64,000 nucleotides of DNA from a bacterium (GCA_018829445.1 JAHJTV010000017.1:30692-94691), one strand, 5' to 3'. Positions 47,319 through 57,050 are shown, numbered from the stretch's first letter. Notes: a model not told the origin generated them from the letters alone. Numbers and translations are program-made.

Positions 47319-50060
47319 TCAAACCTGAGCCTCTTTTGTAGTCTTGGCAATGGGCAATCGAATAACAAACTTAGCTCCCTTACCGGGATTTGATTCGACT
47401 GCCATGGTACCGCCGTGGTTCTCGGTAACAATAAAATAAGATACGCTTAATCCCAATCCGGTTCCCACCCCAACCGGTTTGGTCGTAAAAAAGGGTTCAA
47501 ATGCCCGTTTTCGTGTGATTTCGTTCATACCGGGGCCGTTGTCCTCTATCTCCAGTCGTATCATGTTCGTTGTCTGTTCATGCTTCAACCTTAGATTAAT
47601 CCGAGGTATCTTTTTCTTTCCATTCTTACCTCCACTTTCCTCCCGGTCACTCTCTTCCTGCATTGCCTCAGCACCATTACGCAGAATGTTTAAAATTACC
47701 TGCTGGATTTTGCTGGACTCACAGGGAATTTCGGGCAGGTTTTTTTCGTATTCACGGACAATTTCAATCTTCCGAAAATCGAATTTGCTTTTTAAATCAT
47801 AGTCGCTTCCTGCCATGTCCACGGTCTGTTCAAGCAAGTCGGTTATTTTATGGGATGAGGTTGTGGAGTCGCTCTTACGGGCAAAACTGAGCATATTGGT
47901 CACGATTTCGGCAACACGAGTACCTGAGATGCGAATATTGTCCAGCATTTTTATAATACCGCGGTTTTCCATAAAGGAACGGATAGCCTCGATGGAAGTC
48001 CCCAATTCCTTGGCAGCCTGAACATTAGCCGGTGTATCCAGTTTTGTCAGACGATCACTCATCACATTGGCTGTCTGCATCATTCCTGCCAGGGGATTGT
48101 TGATTTCATGAGCCATTCCTGCCGCCAAACCACCTACGGACAACATTTTCTCGCTTTGTACCATCATCTCTTCCATACGCTTACGATCGGTCGCATCCCG
48201 GGCAATTCCAAAAAAACCGATGGCGCTGCCTGTTGAGTCGCGCAACAAAGATATTGAGATTTCAATGGATCGTGTTACTCCATCTTTACGTATAATATCA
48301 TAGGACAGCAACTGCAGTGATTTACCGGTTTTATGCACACTGCTGTATATTTGGAAGACTCTGTTGGCGGTTTCTTTGGTCATATAGGCTCTATAGTTCA
48401 TCCCAATCAATTCCGATTTGGAGTATCCTAATGTTTCAATAATTGACTTGTTGACCATGGTGAAATTGCCTGCCAAATCGATTTCGAAGTATCCCTCTTC
48501 CATGTTTTCCAGGACTCTACGGTAGTGCTCTTCACGCCTGAGAAGGGTTTTTTCTATCTGGCTTCGTTCAGTGAGATCGAGTCCTGTACATAAGATATAT
48601 TCTATATCCCCGTCTTTTCCTGTCAAAACTGAGTTAAACCAGTGGATCAATCGTTCCTGTCCGTTTTTAGTGATCCAGCAGTTTTCATTTTCATTGGGGA
48701 TTGATTTTGTTTTGACATTAAGGACGGCCTCTTTAACCCGTTCTCTTTCTTCAGGCGGCACCAGAATTTCCCAGAATTTTGCCTGCTGAACCTCTTCTAG
48801 TGTGTAGCCGCTACATTTCTCTGCTGCCTTGTTAAAACCGGTTACATACCCATCCAGATCTATCACCACGACAATGGATTCGATCCAGCGAAGTATAGCT
48901 GCCATGAAGTCCCGCTCCTTTTTGACGGCCTCTTCTGCCAGATTTCGGTCCTTTATTTCCAGTTTTAAGCGCCTGTTTAACCTAAATAAAACCAGTGCAA
49001 CCAGGCTGATAATTCCTAAAACCACAGCCACAAAACCAATGGTCCAATACAACTCGGCCAGATTTGGTCTGGTGTCCGGCTGATAAATGAATCCATCCAG
49101 GGAGTAGTCATCATCGATCATCTGAAAGCGCCTGAACGTTTCTGCGATATGCTGCCAGCGTCCCGGATTCATATGGCCGATATCCACCAGATCCGGCAGA
49201 ATCAACTGTCGCATTTTATCCGCTTCAAAACGGAGGTGATCTTTTGTTTTTTGGGAATTATATTTATCCAGAATCAAATCAATGATTTCTTCAGTATGGC
49301 TCATGGCGTAAGCCCAGCCTCTCAGACTGGCTTCTCTAAAGCTCTTAACCCGATCCGGGTGTTCCCTTAGCTCTGCTTCAGAGGTAAACAGGCAATCACC
49401 GAAAAAATCGATTCCATAGGTTCGAGGTTGGATTACACTATAAGGGGTCCCTTGCTGCTCATAGTAATAGGGTTCATTGGTGACATAAGCACTCAGCGCG
49501 TCAATGGACTGATCAAAATAGTGCTCACGGAAACTCGGCGTTTCCATCATCTGAATCCGGTTCAACGGTACCCCTTCATTCAGAAACATGGCATGAAGTT
49601 CAATATCTCTGGATTCCATGGTCATTTTGACCCGCTTCCCTGCCAGTGACTGTGGGCTCGCTAATTCCGTTTCTTTGCGTGAAACGATTACCAGCGGAGA
49701 ATGTTGAAATATGGCGGCCAAAACGACCAATGGCTTTTTCTTCAACCGATGAAGCAGTATCTCAGAATTTGACACGCCGTATTGAGCCCGTTTGGACATG
49801 ACCTCTATTATCGTATCTCGTTGCAAGCCACCTTCTCTGATTTGCACATTGAGCCCTGCTTCTTTGTAGAAACCTTTCTCTATGGCAGCATAGTACCCGG
49901 CAAACTGGAACTGGTGAAGCCACCTTAACTGTAAGATTACATTTTCGTTCCTATTGGAAGACGGAACTTGTGAATATCCTTCGAAACCTATGCTTATCAA
50001 GATTACAAGAAAGAGAAAAAACCGGTTTGATATCTTTAATCTATCTGTAGCTTTTGCCAT
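47319..50060 (-). CDS. Histidine kinase with periplasmic NMT1/THI5-like binding domain
   Basis: The 913-residue protein starts with a signal or anchor segment (about 13-30) and a periplasmic substrate-binding domain of the NMT1/THI5 type (about 40-330). Its motif is LQLRWLHQFQFAGYYAAIEK, which in transport proteins binds thiamine pyrimidine precursors or similar molecules. A membrane helix (about 345-367), two PAS domains (about 385-510 and 515-635), HisKA with His651 in MAHEINNPLAG, and HATPase with GVGTGLGLS follow. So a captured ligand could directly drive kinase activity. The kinase core is a close paralogue of that at 27482-29986. No response regulator is adjacent. Confidence 0.9.
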   Translation of the reverse strand: MAKATDRLKISNRFFLFLVILISIGFEGYSQVPSSNRNENVILQLRWLHQFQFAGYYAAIEKGFYKEAGLNVQIREGGLQRDTIIEVMSKRAQYGVSNSEILLHRLKKKPLVVLAAIFQHSPLVIVSRKETELASPQSLAGKRVKMTMESRDIELHAMFLNEGVPLNRIQMMETPSFREHYFDQSIDALSAYVTNEPYYYEQQGTPYSVIQPRTYGIDFFGDCLFTSEAELREHPDRVKSFREASLRGWAYAMSHTEEIIDLILDKYNSQKTKDHLRFEADKMRQLILPDLVDIGHMNPGRWQHIAETFRRFQMIDDDYSLDGFIYQPDTRPNLAELYWTIGFVAVVLGIISLVALVLFRLNRRLKLEIKDRNLAEEAVKKERDFMAAILRWIESIVVVIDLDGYVTGFNKAAEKCSGYTLEEVQQAKFWEILVPPEERERVKEAVLNVKTKSIPNENENCWITKNGQERLIHWFNSVLTGKDGDIEYILCTGLDLTERSQIEKTLLRREEHYRRVLENMEEGYFEIDLAGNFTMVNKSIIETLGYSKSELIGMNYRAYMTKETANRVFQIYSSVHKTGKSLQLLSYDIIRKDGVTRSIEISISLLRDSTGSAIGFFGIARDATDRKRMEEMMVQSEKMLSVGGLAAGMAHEINNPLAGMMQTANVMSDRLTKLDTPANVQAAKELGTSIEAIRSFMENRGIIKMLDNIRISGTRVAEIVTNMLSFARKSDSTTSSHKITDLLEQTVDMAGSDYDLKSKFDFRKIEIVREYEKNLPEIPCESSKIQQVILNILRNGAEAMQEESDREESGGKNGKKKIPRINLRLKHEQTTNMIRLEIEDNGPGMNEITRKRAFEPFFTTKPVGVGTGLGLSVSYFIVTENHGGTMAVESNPGKGAKFVIRLPIAKTTKEAQV

Positions 50061-50481
50061 ATTTTAATCCAAGGGGGTAAACCCAAACAGAAACAGAAGA
50101 GCTTTTTTTCGAAAAGGTTACTCCATCCGGTAGCCCGTTGAAAAGAGAAACCTGTTTTGCTGGATTTGAAAATCATTCAAAACGCCACAAACACGGGCTT
50201 TATAATATGGCAGTATTGATAAGGCTTAGAAGATAATAAGGGGAAACGGGTTTTAACTACTTCATCAAGAACAGGGGCAGACGGGCAATTTACTGTTCTG
50301 AATCCCATATCATCTATGTTTTCGCAGTATTAATATGGGGACAGGCAACGGAGCAAAAGGCCTGCGGGGTTGGCAGACCTGCAAGAGTTGATGGCAGGTT
50401 TGTTTTTTGTAACCGGATTGCCAAGTAATCGCCTTTCTGATTTATAAAGAAGGTTTTATAGACAGGTCGGTTGAAGGTTTA
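50061..50481. other. Structured intergenic region, possible small RNA
   Basis: 421 bases between two leftward genes. It contains a nested inverted repeat GTTTTG-ctg-GATT-tgaa-AATC-att-CAAAAC (50154-50183). On the plus strand, two adjacent hairpins follow at 50342-50364 and 50375-50401, the second ending in a T-run. No plus-strand gene lies upstream within 2.7 kb, so a short plus-strand transcript is possible. I do not recognise a known RNA family. Confidence 0.4.
50375..50408 (+). terminator. Orphan intrinsic terminator on the plus strand
   Basis: An eight-pair stem (AGACCTGC / GCAGGTTT, one G-T wobble, 11-base loop) is followed by GTTTTTT. It is directed rightward although both flanking genes run leftward, so it would end an unannotated transcript or block antisense transcription. 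Confidence 0.55.
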
Positions 50482-51375
50482 TCATATTTTAACCGAATCC
50501 CAACCCGTATGTTTTAAATAAGCTCTCATAGAAAGCAGATCAGGATTAATCTGTCGACAACTATCAATCTCAGGTGGAATCTTATCAATGATGTCGCTTC
50601 CAGCCAACTCTTCGAAAGCTTTTCTCATTAGATAAAATTCTCTGGATACCAACCAAATGATCCACCTTGGAACAGCCTTATAAACAAAGCGTTCTCCCCT
50701 CATTCGACCCAGGATACCTGCAAGTTCGTCACCTGATACAAAATCACCAATTAATTTTATCTCTTTGCCGATATACTCCTTTGGATGTTTGAATGATATC
50801 CGGGCAAATTGACCGATATCTTTAGCTGCTATGTAAGGAACCTTTGCATTTCCATCAATGAAGCCTCTAATTTTCCCTTTCTTGATCGGCAGAAATTTCA
50901 TGCCGACATTATCCATGAACTGCGCCGGTTTTAAATAGGTTGTCGGGACACCGCTTTTTCGCGCATATTCCTCGATCTCTATTTTTATGTCGACATGGGG
51001 AAGACCGGTTTTTTCATTAGTTAAATGGGCAGCTGTACTGAGAACCAGGTGTTTAATACCTGTTATTCTGCAAGCATCGATGATATTCCTGCCCTGCTTG
51101 AATTCAGCAACGGTATCACATTTGGTATAACTTTGATTCCAGGGTTGTGTTACTCCAAAAACAGAATGGGCATCCTTGAATGCTCTGATCAATGACTCCA
51201 GGTCTTCCAGATCCCCCTCCCGCATGGTGATACCTTTTAATGTTAGCCTTTTTGCTGCCGGTTGTTCGATGTTTCTGGACAATCCTATCAGTTGCCAATC
51301 TTTTAAATTTTCCATCGCATCAAATACTGCTCCTCCTTGGGTCCCTGTTGAACCGCATACTATAAGTATTTTCAT
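50482..51375 (-). CDS. NmrA-like atypical short-chain dehydrogenase
   Basis: The 297-residue protein has the NAD(P)-binding motif CGSTGTQGGAVF (7-18) and the GDLED motif, as in NmrA/HSCARG-type proteins. These bind NADP and act as redox sensors or quinone/isoflavone-type reductases. The region STAAHLTNEKTG with a possible catalytic Lys follows. The usual Tyr-x3-Lys of classical SDRs is absent. It is a single gene. Enzyme or regulator cannot be decided from sequence. Confidence 0.82.
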   Translation of the reverse strand: MKILIVCGSTGTQGGAVFDAMENLKDWQLIGLSRNIEQPAAKRLTLKGITMREGDLEDLESLIRAFKDAHSVFGVTQPWNQSYTKCDTVAEFKQGRNIIDACRITGIKHLVLSTAAHLTNEKTGLPHVDIKIEIEEYARKSGVPTTYLKPAQFMDNVGMKFLPIKKGKIRGFIDGNAKVPYIAAKDIGQFARISFKHPKEYIGKEIKLIGDFVSGDELAGILGRMRGERFVYKAVPRWIIWLVSREFYLMRKAFEELAGSDIIDKIPPEIDSCRQINPDLLSMRAYLKHTGWDSVKI

Positions 51376-51628
51376 GGATTGGTTATTTCCTTTGTTTTTT
51401 ATGATTTAGACACTTTTCAATTGATCCGTTCAAAGAATGGCAATTTTGCATATCCCTGAGACGTTATTCAATTTACAGATCCGGGAAATTTATTTCGTAT
51501 TGAGCAACAATAGTAAGATGCCTGTTGGTTCTTTATGGATAATCAGATAACTTGTTAAAAAATCTATTATATAGCTTCCCCAAAGTCAAAATGAAAGACC
51601 TGAATCCAGAAATACCATGGAGTTTATT

Positions 51629-52122
51629 ATGAACTTTGATCGCCAATTTAAAAATGTGATTCGTATTGGACTTTTTAATATTTGTTTACTGGGATTATTT
51701 GCCTCACATATTCAAGCTAACTGTGGTGGAATGTTTCCTCCTGATATCACCAAAGAGATCGTGGTGGATTCAATCCATTCTCTTGCGATTTCCGGAAATG
51801 CGAACGTCTTCATTAAACAGGAGGAGACAGCTTCACTGAGTATCAAGGCACCCAAAGAAGTATTGGAAGATCTCGATATCAAGGTAAAGTCTGCCATATT
51901 AAGCATTAAACCGGATAACTGTGACAGGGAGTATACCGTATACGTTACCATGAAGGAGGTTGAGTCTCTCAAATTTTCTGGAAGCGTAACGGCTGAAAGC
52001 ACCTCAGAAATTCAAACAGGAGATCTCCAAATGGACATCAGTGGCTCTGCAAATATTTAAGTTAGCAGCTTCCTCTGTCAATGTCTGACTCAGGTAGCGC
52101 AGACTTAAAGACGCTGGATTAG
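51629..52122 (+). pseudogene. Frameshifted GIN-domain (DUF2807-like) secreted protein
   Basis: An ATG at 51629 with GGAG upstream starts a secreted protein with a signal peptide (about 1-34) and a beta-rich head GIN-type domain (VVDSIHSLAISGNANVFI). The frame stops at 52060, after MDISGSANI. The other two frames immediately continue the family pattern: KLAASSVNV from 52059 in one frame, then SDSGSADLKTLD from 52084 to the stop at 52122 in the third. This fits one extra T at 52056-52058 and a second frameshift near 52083. So the gene looks like a recent relic, or the site carries sequencing errors. The function of GIN proteins is poorly known. Confidence 0.65.
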
Positions 52123-52132
52123 TAATCCCTTC

Positions 52133-52168
52133 TTTTAGCCTGTCAAACGCCTCCAAGCTAAAAGAGGA
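52133..52168. terminator. Inverted repeat between GIN relic and convergent chemoreceptor
   Basis: CTTTTAGC and GCTAAAAG form a perfect eight-pair stem, extendable by a few outer pairs, around a 17-base loop. It lies between convergent genes and may end transcription in both directions. No long T-run is present. Confidence 0.45.
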
Positions 52169-52183
52169 ACAACAATGATAGGG

Positions 52184-54019
52184 TCAGATGGTTAACTGCG
52201 GTTTGGGAATTGTGCGTCGGGTCATCTCAGATTCATGGTAATCCTGTTCAAATTCAACTGTCTTTCGAAAACCACCTTGATCCTCTCTCTCACCAACCTC
52301 AAATTGCTTCATCATGTATTGCAGTTGTTGAGCCAAGGCAGATAATTGTTCCGAGGATGAGGCCGCTTCTTCCGATATGGAAGCATTTTGTTGAATAACA
52401 GAATTGATCTGGTTCAAGCCACTGTTCACCTCTTCAATGCCTTTGGTTTGTTCAATGGATGAAGCAGCGATCTCTGACACCAGATCGTTTACCTTGGTTG
52501 CGTTGGTACTAATCTCCTGGAGTATCTGAGCCGTATTTTCGGAGTTTTTTACTCCCTCTTCAACCCGACCCACCGAGGTTTCAATCAGTTGAGTAGTACT
52601 ACGGGCTGCCTCGGCACTTCTGCTGGCCAGATTTCTCACCTCTTCAGCCACTACAGCGAAGCCCTTTCCATATTTACCGGCTCTAGCTGCTTCAACAGCA
52701 GCATTCAGAGCTAACAGATTGGTTTGAAATGCGATCTCATCGATTACTTTGATGATTTTATTAACATTGGTACTGGTTTCGTTAATCTCATTCATCGATA
52801 CCAATAACAGATCCATTTGCCTGTTCCCGTTTTCCACAATCTCCATCATTTTCTGGCTCAGCTGTTTGGCGGAAGTCGCGTTTTCGCTGTTGATTTTGGT
52901 TTGTGATCCGACTTCACTCATGGAGGAGGAAATCTCTTCTACGGATGCAGCCTGCTGAGTTGTCCCGGCTGCCAGACTCTGAGAAGATCGGGACAACTCT
53001 TCGGACCCAGAGTTGACCTGGGCTGATGCTTCCATTACATCTATAATAATCTGTTTCAGCATATCGATTGATTTATTGGCGCTGATTTTTAAATCATCCA
53101 GGTCCCCCTTGGCGTCCGTTGTAATTTTCTGAGTCAGATCCCCGTTGGACATGGCAGTTAAAACCGTATTGAGATCCTGGATAGAAAACTGGATTGACGT
53201 TATTAGATCATTAAACGCCTGCTTTGACTCTGCGATTTCATCCGATCCCTCAACACTGGCACGAATGGAAAAATCAGCTTTATTTTCAATGTTTTTTAAA
53301 GAGTTAACCAGGTCAAAAATTCTCTTGGTGACGGTTGAATTTACAAAAAAGTAGGCTCCAAGACTAATAATAATAATCAGAATCAAACCAATCACAATAT
53401 TCTGAATAACCATAGATTGAACTCCGTTCTTGACTTTTACCTCTTCTATCGCAATTAATCGATCGATATCATCAATATAAACACCGGTACCGATAATCCA
53501 GTCCCATTGTGTAAACGCCATTACATACGACATTTTAGGCTGTGGTTTGTCAAATCCGGGCTTTGGCCACATGTAAGGGACATAACCTTCGCCGTTGGCT
53601 TTTGCTACTTTCACCATCTCATTGAATAGGTATACTCCGTTGGGATCTTTATTCTCTCGCAGTGATGTTCCGTCCAATTCGGGACTGTTGGGATGCATAA
53701 CCATTTTTGGATAGAAGTCATTAATCCAGAAATAGCCGCTGTCACCATATTTGAGATTTTTGACCATCTCCATAGCTTTCTGTTTCGATTCCTCGCTGTT
53801 TTCATCCGTTTGAAATTTGCGAATGGAGTTCACTGCGATCTCTGTCCGGGTTTTGAGGCGTTCTTTGACGTCATCTATAAGTTTGATGCGATAATCCACA
53901 ATCCTGGTTTCTCCTTCCGAAATGATACTGGATGTGGAGACTGTTGTAAAAATAATCATTACCAGCACCAAAGGAATGATCGCAATTCCAACAATTTTCA
54001 TTTTTAATGAGATTCTCAT
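52184..54019 (-). CDS. Methyl-accepting chemotaxis protein with single Cache (sCache_2) sensor
   Basis: The 611-residue chemoreceptor has TM1 (about 8-30), a periplasmic single Cache_2 domain (about 35-190), TM2 (about 203-227), HAMP (about 228-285) and the signalling coiled coil. The Cache_2 domain has the motifs [25 protein letters not shown] and [15 protein letters not shown]. The conserved tip lies at about 426-472. sCache_2 domains in characterised receptors bind short carboxylates such as pyruvate or propionate, so a similar ligand is plausible. AAGGAG precedes the ATG. It differs from the two double-Cache receptors in its sensor while sharing the tip. Confidence 0.94.
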   Translation of the reverse strand: MRISLKMKIVGIAIIPLVLVMIIFTTVSTSSIISEGETRIVDYRIKLIDDVKERLKTRTEIAVNSIRKFQTDENSEESKQKAMEMVKNLKYGDSGYFWINDFYPKMVMHPNSPELDGTSLRENKDPNGVYLFNEMVKVAKANGEGYVPYMWPKPGFDKPQPKMSYVMAFTQWDWIIGTGVYIDDIDRLIAIEEVKVKNGVQSMVIQNIVIGLILIIIISLGAYFFVNSTVTKRIFDLVNSLKNIENKADFSIRASVEGSDEIAESKQAFNDLITSIQFSIQDLNTVLTAMSNGDLTQKITTDAKGDLDDLKISANKSIDMLKQIIIDVMEASAQVNSGSEELSRSSQSLAAGTTQQAASVEEISSSMSEVGSQTKINSENATSAKQLSQKMMEIVENGNRQMDLLLVSMNEINETSTNVNKIIKVIDEIAFQTNLLALNAAVEAARAGKYGKGFAVVAEEVRNLASRSAEAARSTTQLIETSVGRVEEGVKNSENTAQILQEISTNATKVNDLVSEIAASSIEQTKGIEEVNSGLNQINSVIQQNASISEEAASSSEQLSALAQQLQYMMKQFEVGEREDQGGFRKTVEFEQDYHESEMTRRTIPKPQLTI

Positions 54020-54497
54020 GATTGCTCCTTGTATGTTGTTGTAATGTCAAATGAGTCTATCAAAAATCATGGCATCTTACTATAACACTATTTAGAGAGA
54101 ACAAAGAAGGATGTGAAGAATCCCTTAAGCCTAACACATTTTTCTGACCGGCTGCTTCATTAGTGCTCCGAACAACAGTCATTCGAACATTTTTGATTAC
54201 ATTTTAATTCATATATGACGATTTGTCTATTATTATTGATGTTTCCAAAAAACACGTTTTAAGGTGGTTTCAAACCTTTTGTTATTTGGCGGTAACGTGG
54301 GCACGATTTTATGTGCACGCGAACAAGTTTCAGCTTCCCTTTAGCCTTTCCTTTTATCTCCGATACCTTTATGTTAGTTCGAAGAATGAGGGCTAAAGGT
54401 GGGATTCATAATGCCCTTCTGACAAATCAATATGAGCTTGCATAATTAATTGGCTACGCTTACCTTTTACGATTGTTAATTAAATCCAGGTAAAAAT
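54020..54497. other. Intergenic region between chemoreceptor and antiporter
   Basis: 478 bases between divergent genes. It contains the inverted repeat CCTTTAGCC (54338-54346) and GGCTAAAGG (54391-54399), nine perfect pairs with a 44-base loop. I see no convincing promoter pair and no gene. Confidence 0.4.
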
Positions 54498-55826
54498 ATG
54501 GCGCTGTGGATAACAGTTTTGATTCTTCTTCTAGGAGCTATGTTTGCTTTCAATCATACAAATCTGATTGAAAAACCAGAAAACGTCTCAGCTGCCCTTG
54601 TTTTAGGCTTTTTGCTTTTAGCAGCATTCTGTGTAGGTCAGATTCTTGAAAAAATCAAGCTTCCCAGGATATCTGGATATATTATTGCCGGTTTGGCTTT
54701 TGGACCTTATTGTATGAATTTTGTTTCAAAAGCGACAATTGTTGATCTTTCCTTTATCAATAGCCTTGCACTAGCTTTTATTGCTTTTTGTGCCGGAGGA
54801 GAATTAAAATCTTCTCATTTATCACACCATATAAAGTCCATAGTGAACTTAGTAATAAGTCAAACCATTATTGTGTTTATGGGAGTTGCCATTGTTACGT
54901 TTTTTCTTGTTGAGTTCATCCCTGCTTTTGCCGATATTGGACATTCAAAACGTTTGGTAATATCCCTGATTTTCGGGATAATCTCTGTTGCACGATCCCC
55001 ATCTTCAACAATTGCCATTATCAGTGAAGCAAAGGCAAAAGGGAAATATACCGATATTGTTCTTTGTGTCACTATTGTCAAAGATGTGGTTGTTATTGTT
55101 CTTTTTGGTGTCATTGTATCCGTTAGTAAGGCCATTATTTCCAATACTGCTTCAATTGACTGGATGTTTTTCCTTATGCTTTTATTTGAGATAATTATCG
55201 CCATTATACTTGGAGTGTTCTTAGGCAAAGGGATTGTTTTTCTGATAGAAAAAGTCAAAGTTGAATTTCCCATTGTAATTATTGGTATCGGGTTTTTGGT
55301 TATCAAATTTAGTCATCTATTCTCTTCTTATCTGCATGAAACATTCAATGTTGCTATTAGTCTCGAGCCGCTGTTAATATGTATAGCTGCTGGATTTTGC
55401 GTTCAGAATTATTCCAATTTCGGTAGAAGCTTTCTACAAAAAATGGATAGAGTGTCTATGCCTGTTTTTATTATCTTTTTTGCCATTTCAGGAGCATCCA
55501 TCAACATTGATATCTTAAGGACTTCATGGATAATTGGCCTTGTCATTGTTGGCGTTCGGCTGGCAATGCTGTTTATAGCATCTTTAACTGCCGGGGTCAT
55601 ATCAAAAGATGAGTCATTAATCTATAAAAACTATTGGTTGGGATTTATCACCCAGGCAGGGGTCAGCCTGGGTTTACTGACCGAAATAGTGCGGCGATTT
55701 CCCTCCATTGGAACGCCAATTCAAAGTCTCCTAATTGCCGCAATTACTATCAATCAGCTGATTGGTCCCATTGCTTTTAAATGGGCGTTGATCAAAGTCG
55801 GAGATGCAAAGAAAAAACAAACCTAG
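54498..55826 (+). CDS. CPA2-family cation:proton antiporter (Kef/NapA type)
   Basis: The 442-residue integral membrane protein has about twelve helices. Its early LPRISGYIIAGLAFGP stretch is the signature of monovalent cation:proton antiporter-2 proteins, followed by ALAFIAFCAGGEL in the core domain. It would exchange Na+ or K+ for protons. There is no RCK/TrkA-N regulatory domain at the C terminus, unlike KefB/KefC. An AGG-type ribosome site precedes the ATG. The HMG-CoA reductase gene follows after 54 bases and could share its transcript. Confidence 0.9.
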   Translation: MALWITVLILLLGAMFAFNHTNLIEKPENVSAALVLGFLLLAAFCVGQILEKIKLPRISGYIIAGLAFGPYCMNFVSKATIVDLSFINSLALAFIAFCAGGELKSSHLSHHIKSIVNLVISQTIIVFMGVAIVTFFLVEFIPAFADIGHSKRLVISLIFGIISVARSPSSTIAIISEAKAKGKYTDIVLCVTIVKDVVVIVLFGVIVSVSKAIISNTASIDWMFFLMLLFEIIIAIILGVFLGKGIVFLIEKVKVEFPIVIIGIGFLVIKFSHLFSSYLHETFNVAISLEPLLICIAAGFCVQNYSNFGRSFLQKMDRVSMPVFIIFFAISGASINIDILRTSWIIGLVIVGVRLAMLFIASLTAGVISKDESLIYKNYWLGFITQAGVSLGLLTEIVRRFPSIGTPIQSLLIAAITINQLIGPIAFKWALIKVGDAKKKQT

Positions 55827-55880
55827 TTATCCAAGACTATTTTGCAGTGCAATCACCATGGTTTTCAAAAAAAGGAATTT

Positions 55881-57050
55881 ATGGAAAAAAAACTGCCTCG
55901 TGATAAAAACAATGATTATACCCATGAAATGGCCAAAAGAAGGAGACAGTTTGCAGAGGAGGCTGCCGGGGTAAAGCTGGAACACGTCGGCAAGTATTCT
56001 TTTGACCCGGAAATACTGCCCGGCAACATCGAAAACTTCTCCGGAGTTGCGCAAGTACCCATCGGTTTGGCAGGCCCTCTGCTTGTAAACGGAGAATATG
56101 CTCAGGGTGAATTTTTTGTTCCTTTAGCTACAACAGAAGGCACCCTGGTGGGGAGTTATAATCGGGGAATGAAGTTGACCCGTTTGGCAGGTGGTGTAAC
56201 CACAACTGTGGTTGACGATGCCATGCAACGAGCGCCGGTTTTTGTTTTTGAAAACGCCCGCTATGCCAGAGATTTTGGAAAATGGGTGAGCGAAAATTTT
56301 GATGTGATAAAGATAAAAGCGGAGGAAACCACTGGCACGGGAAAACTGAGGGATATAGAACAGTATTCTGCAGGAAAAATGCGATGGCTTCGGTTCAATT
56401 TTACCACCGGCGATGCCGCCGGACAAAACATGGTTGGAAAAGCGACAAATGCAGCCTGTCAGTGGATACTTACCCAAGTAAAAGGATTACAGCACTTTAC
56501 CTTGGCAGCCAATCTGGATACCGATAAGAAACACTCCCAATTAAACACACTAAGAAGCAGGGGGAAACGCGTCATTGCAGAAATCACCCTCCAGGACGCA
56601 TTGATACGCGATATCATGCATACAACCGGTGAAGCACTGCATTACCAGAGACAACTGTCCAATGTTGGCGCCATGATGTCGGGAAGTGTGAACAACGGCT
56701 CGCATTCACCCAATGGGATCACGGCCATGTTTATCGCTTGTGGTCAGGACGTTGCCAATGTTGCTGAATCCTCTGCAGGAATTGTCTACGGTGAGTTGAT
56801 GAAAAACGGGAATTATTACCTGTCGATCACCATCCCTTCGTTGATTGTTGCCACTTATGGAGGCGGCACCGGGTTGGCGACACAAAAAGAGTGCCTTGAA
56901 CTCATGGGATGTTATGGGAAAAACAGGGTCAACAAACTGGCTGAAATCATCGCGGCAGTTGTCCTCTGCGGCGAACTCTCGCTGAGCAGTGCTGTTGTCG
57001 CCAATGAATGGGTATCAAGTCACGATACCCTGGGGCGTAATCGCCCCTGA
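55881..57050 (+). CDS. Hydroxymethylglutaryl-CoA reductase, class I-like
   Basis: HMG-CoA reductase makes mevalonate from HMG-CoA using two NAD(P)H. The ATG at 55881 has AAAGGA upstream and yields 389 residues. All four catalytic residues are visible: Glu86 (TTEGTLV), Lys216 (DTDKK), Asp290 (CGQDVAN) and His381 (VSSHD). DKK and the VPIGLAGPL and TTEG motifs resemble class I (biosynthetic, eukaryotic/archaeal type) rather than the class II degradative enzymes. No N-terminal membrane anchor is present. No other mevalonate-pathway gene is in the window. It lies behind the antiporter gene. Confidence 0.92.
   Translation: MEKKLPRDKNNDYTHEMAKRRRQFAEEAAGVKLEHVGKYSFDPEILPGNIENFSGVAQVPIGLAGPLLVNGEYAQGEFFVPLATTEGTLVGSYNRGMKLTRLAGGVTTTVVDDAMQRAPVFVFENARYARDFGKWVSENFDVIKIKAEETTGTGKLRDIEQYSAGKMRWLRFNFTTGDAAGQNMVGKATNAACQWILTQVKGLQHFTLAANLDTDKKHSQLNTLRSRGKRVIAEITLQDALIRDIMHTTGEALHYQRQLSNVGAMMSGSVNNGSHSPNGITAMFIACGQDVANVAESSAGIVYGELMKNGNYYLSITIPSLIVATYGGGTGLATQKECLELMGCYGKNRVNKLAEIIAAVVLCGELSLSSAVVANEWVSSHDTLGRNRP
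57011..57047. repeat. Two tandem hairpins at the 3' end of the HMG-CoA reductase gene
   Basis: GGTATC/GATACC (57011-57029) and GGGGCG/CGCCCC (57032-57047, four-base loop) lie within the last thirteen codons, which also encode the catalytic His region. No T-run follows, so this may be a message-stabilising structure rather than an intrinsic terminator. Confidence 0.4.

Noticed and set aside
54471..54497. Promoter-like TTGCAT/TACCTT upstream of the antiporter
   Set aside because: Only about half of the consensus positions match at each element.
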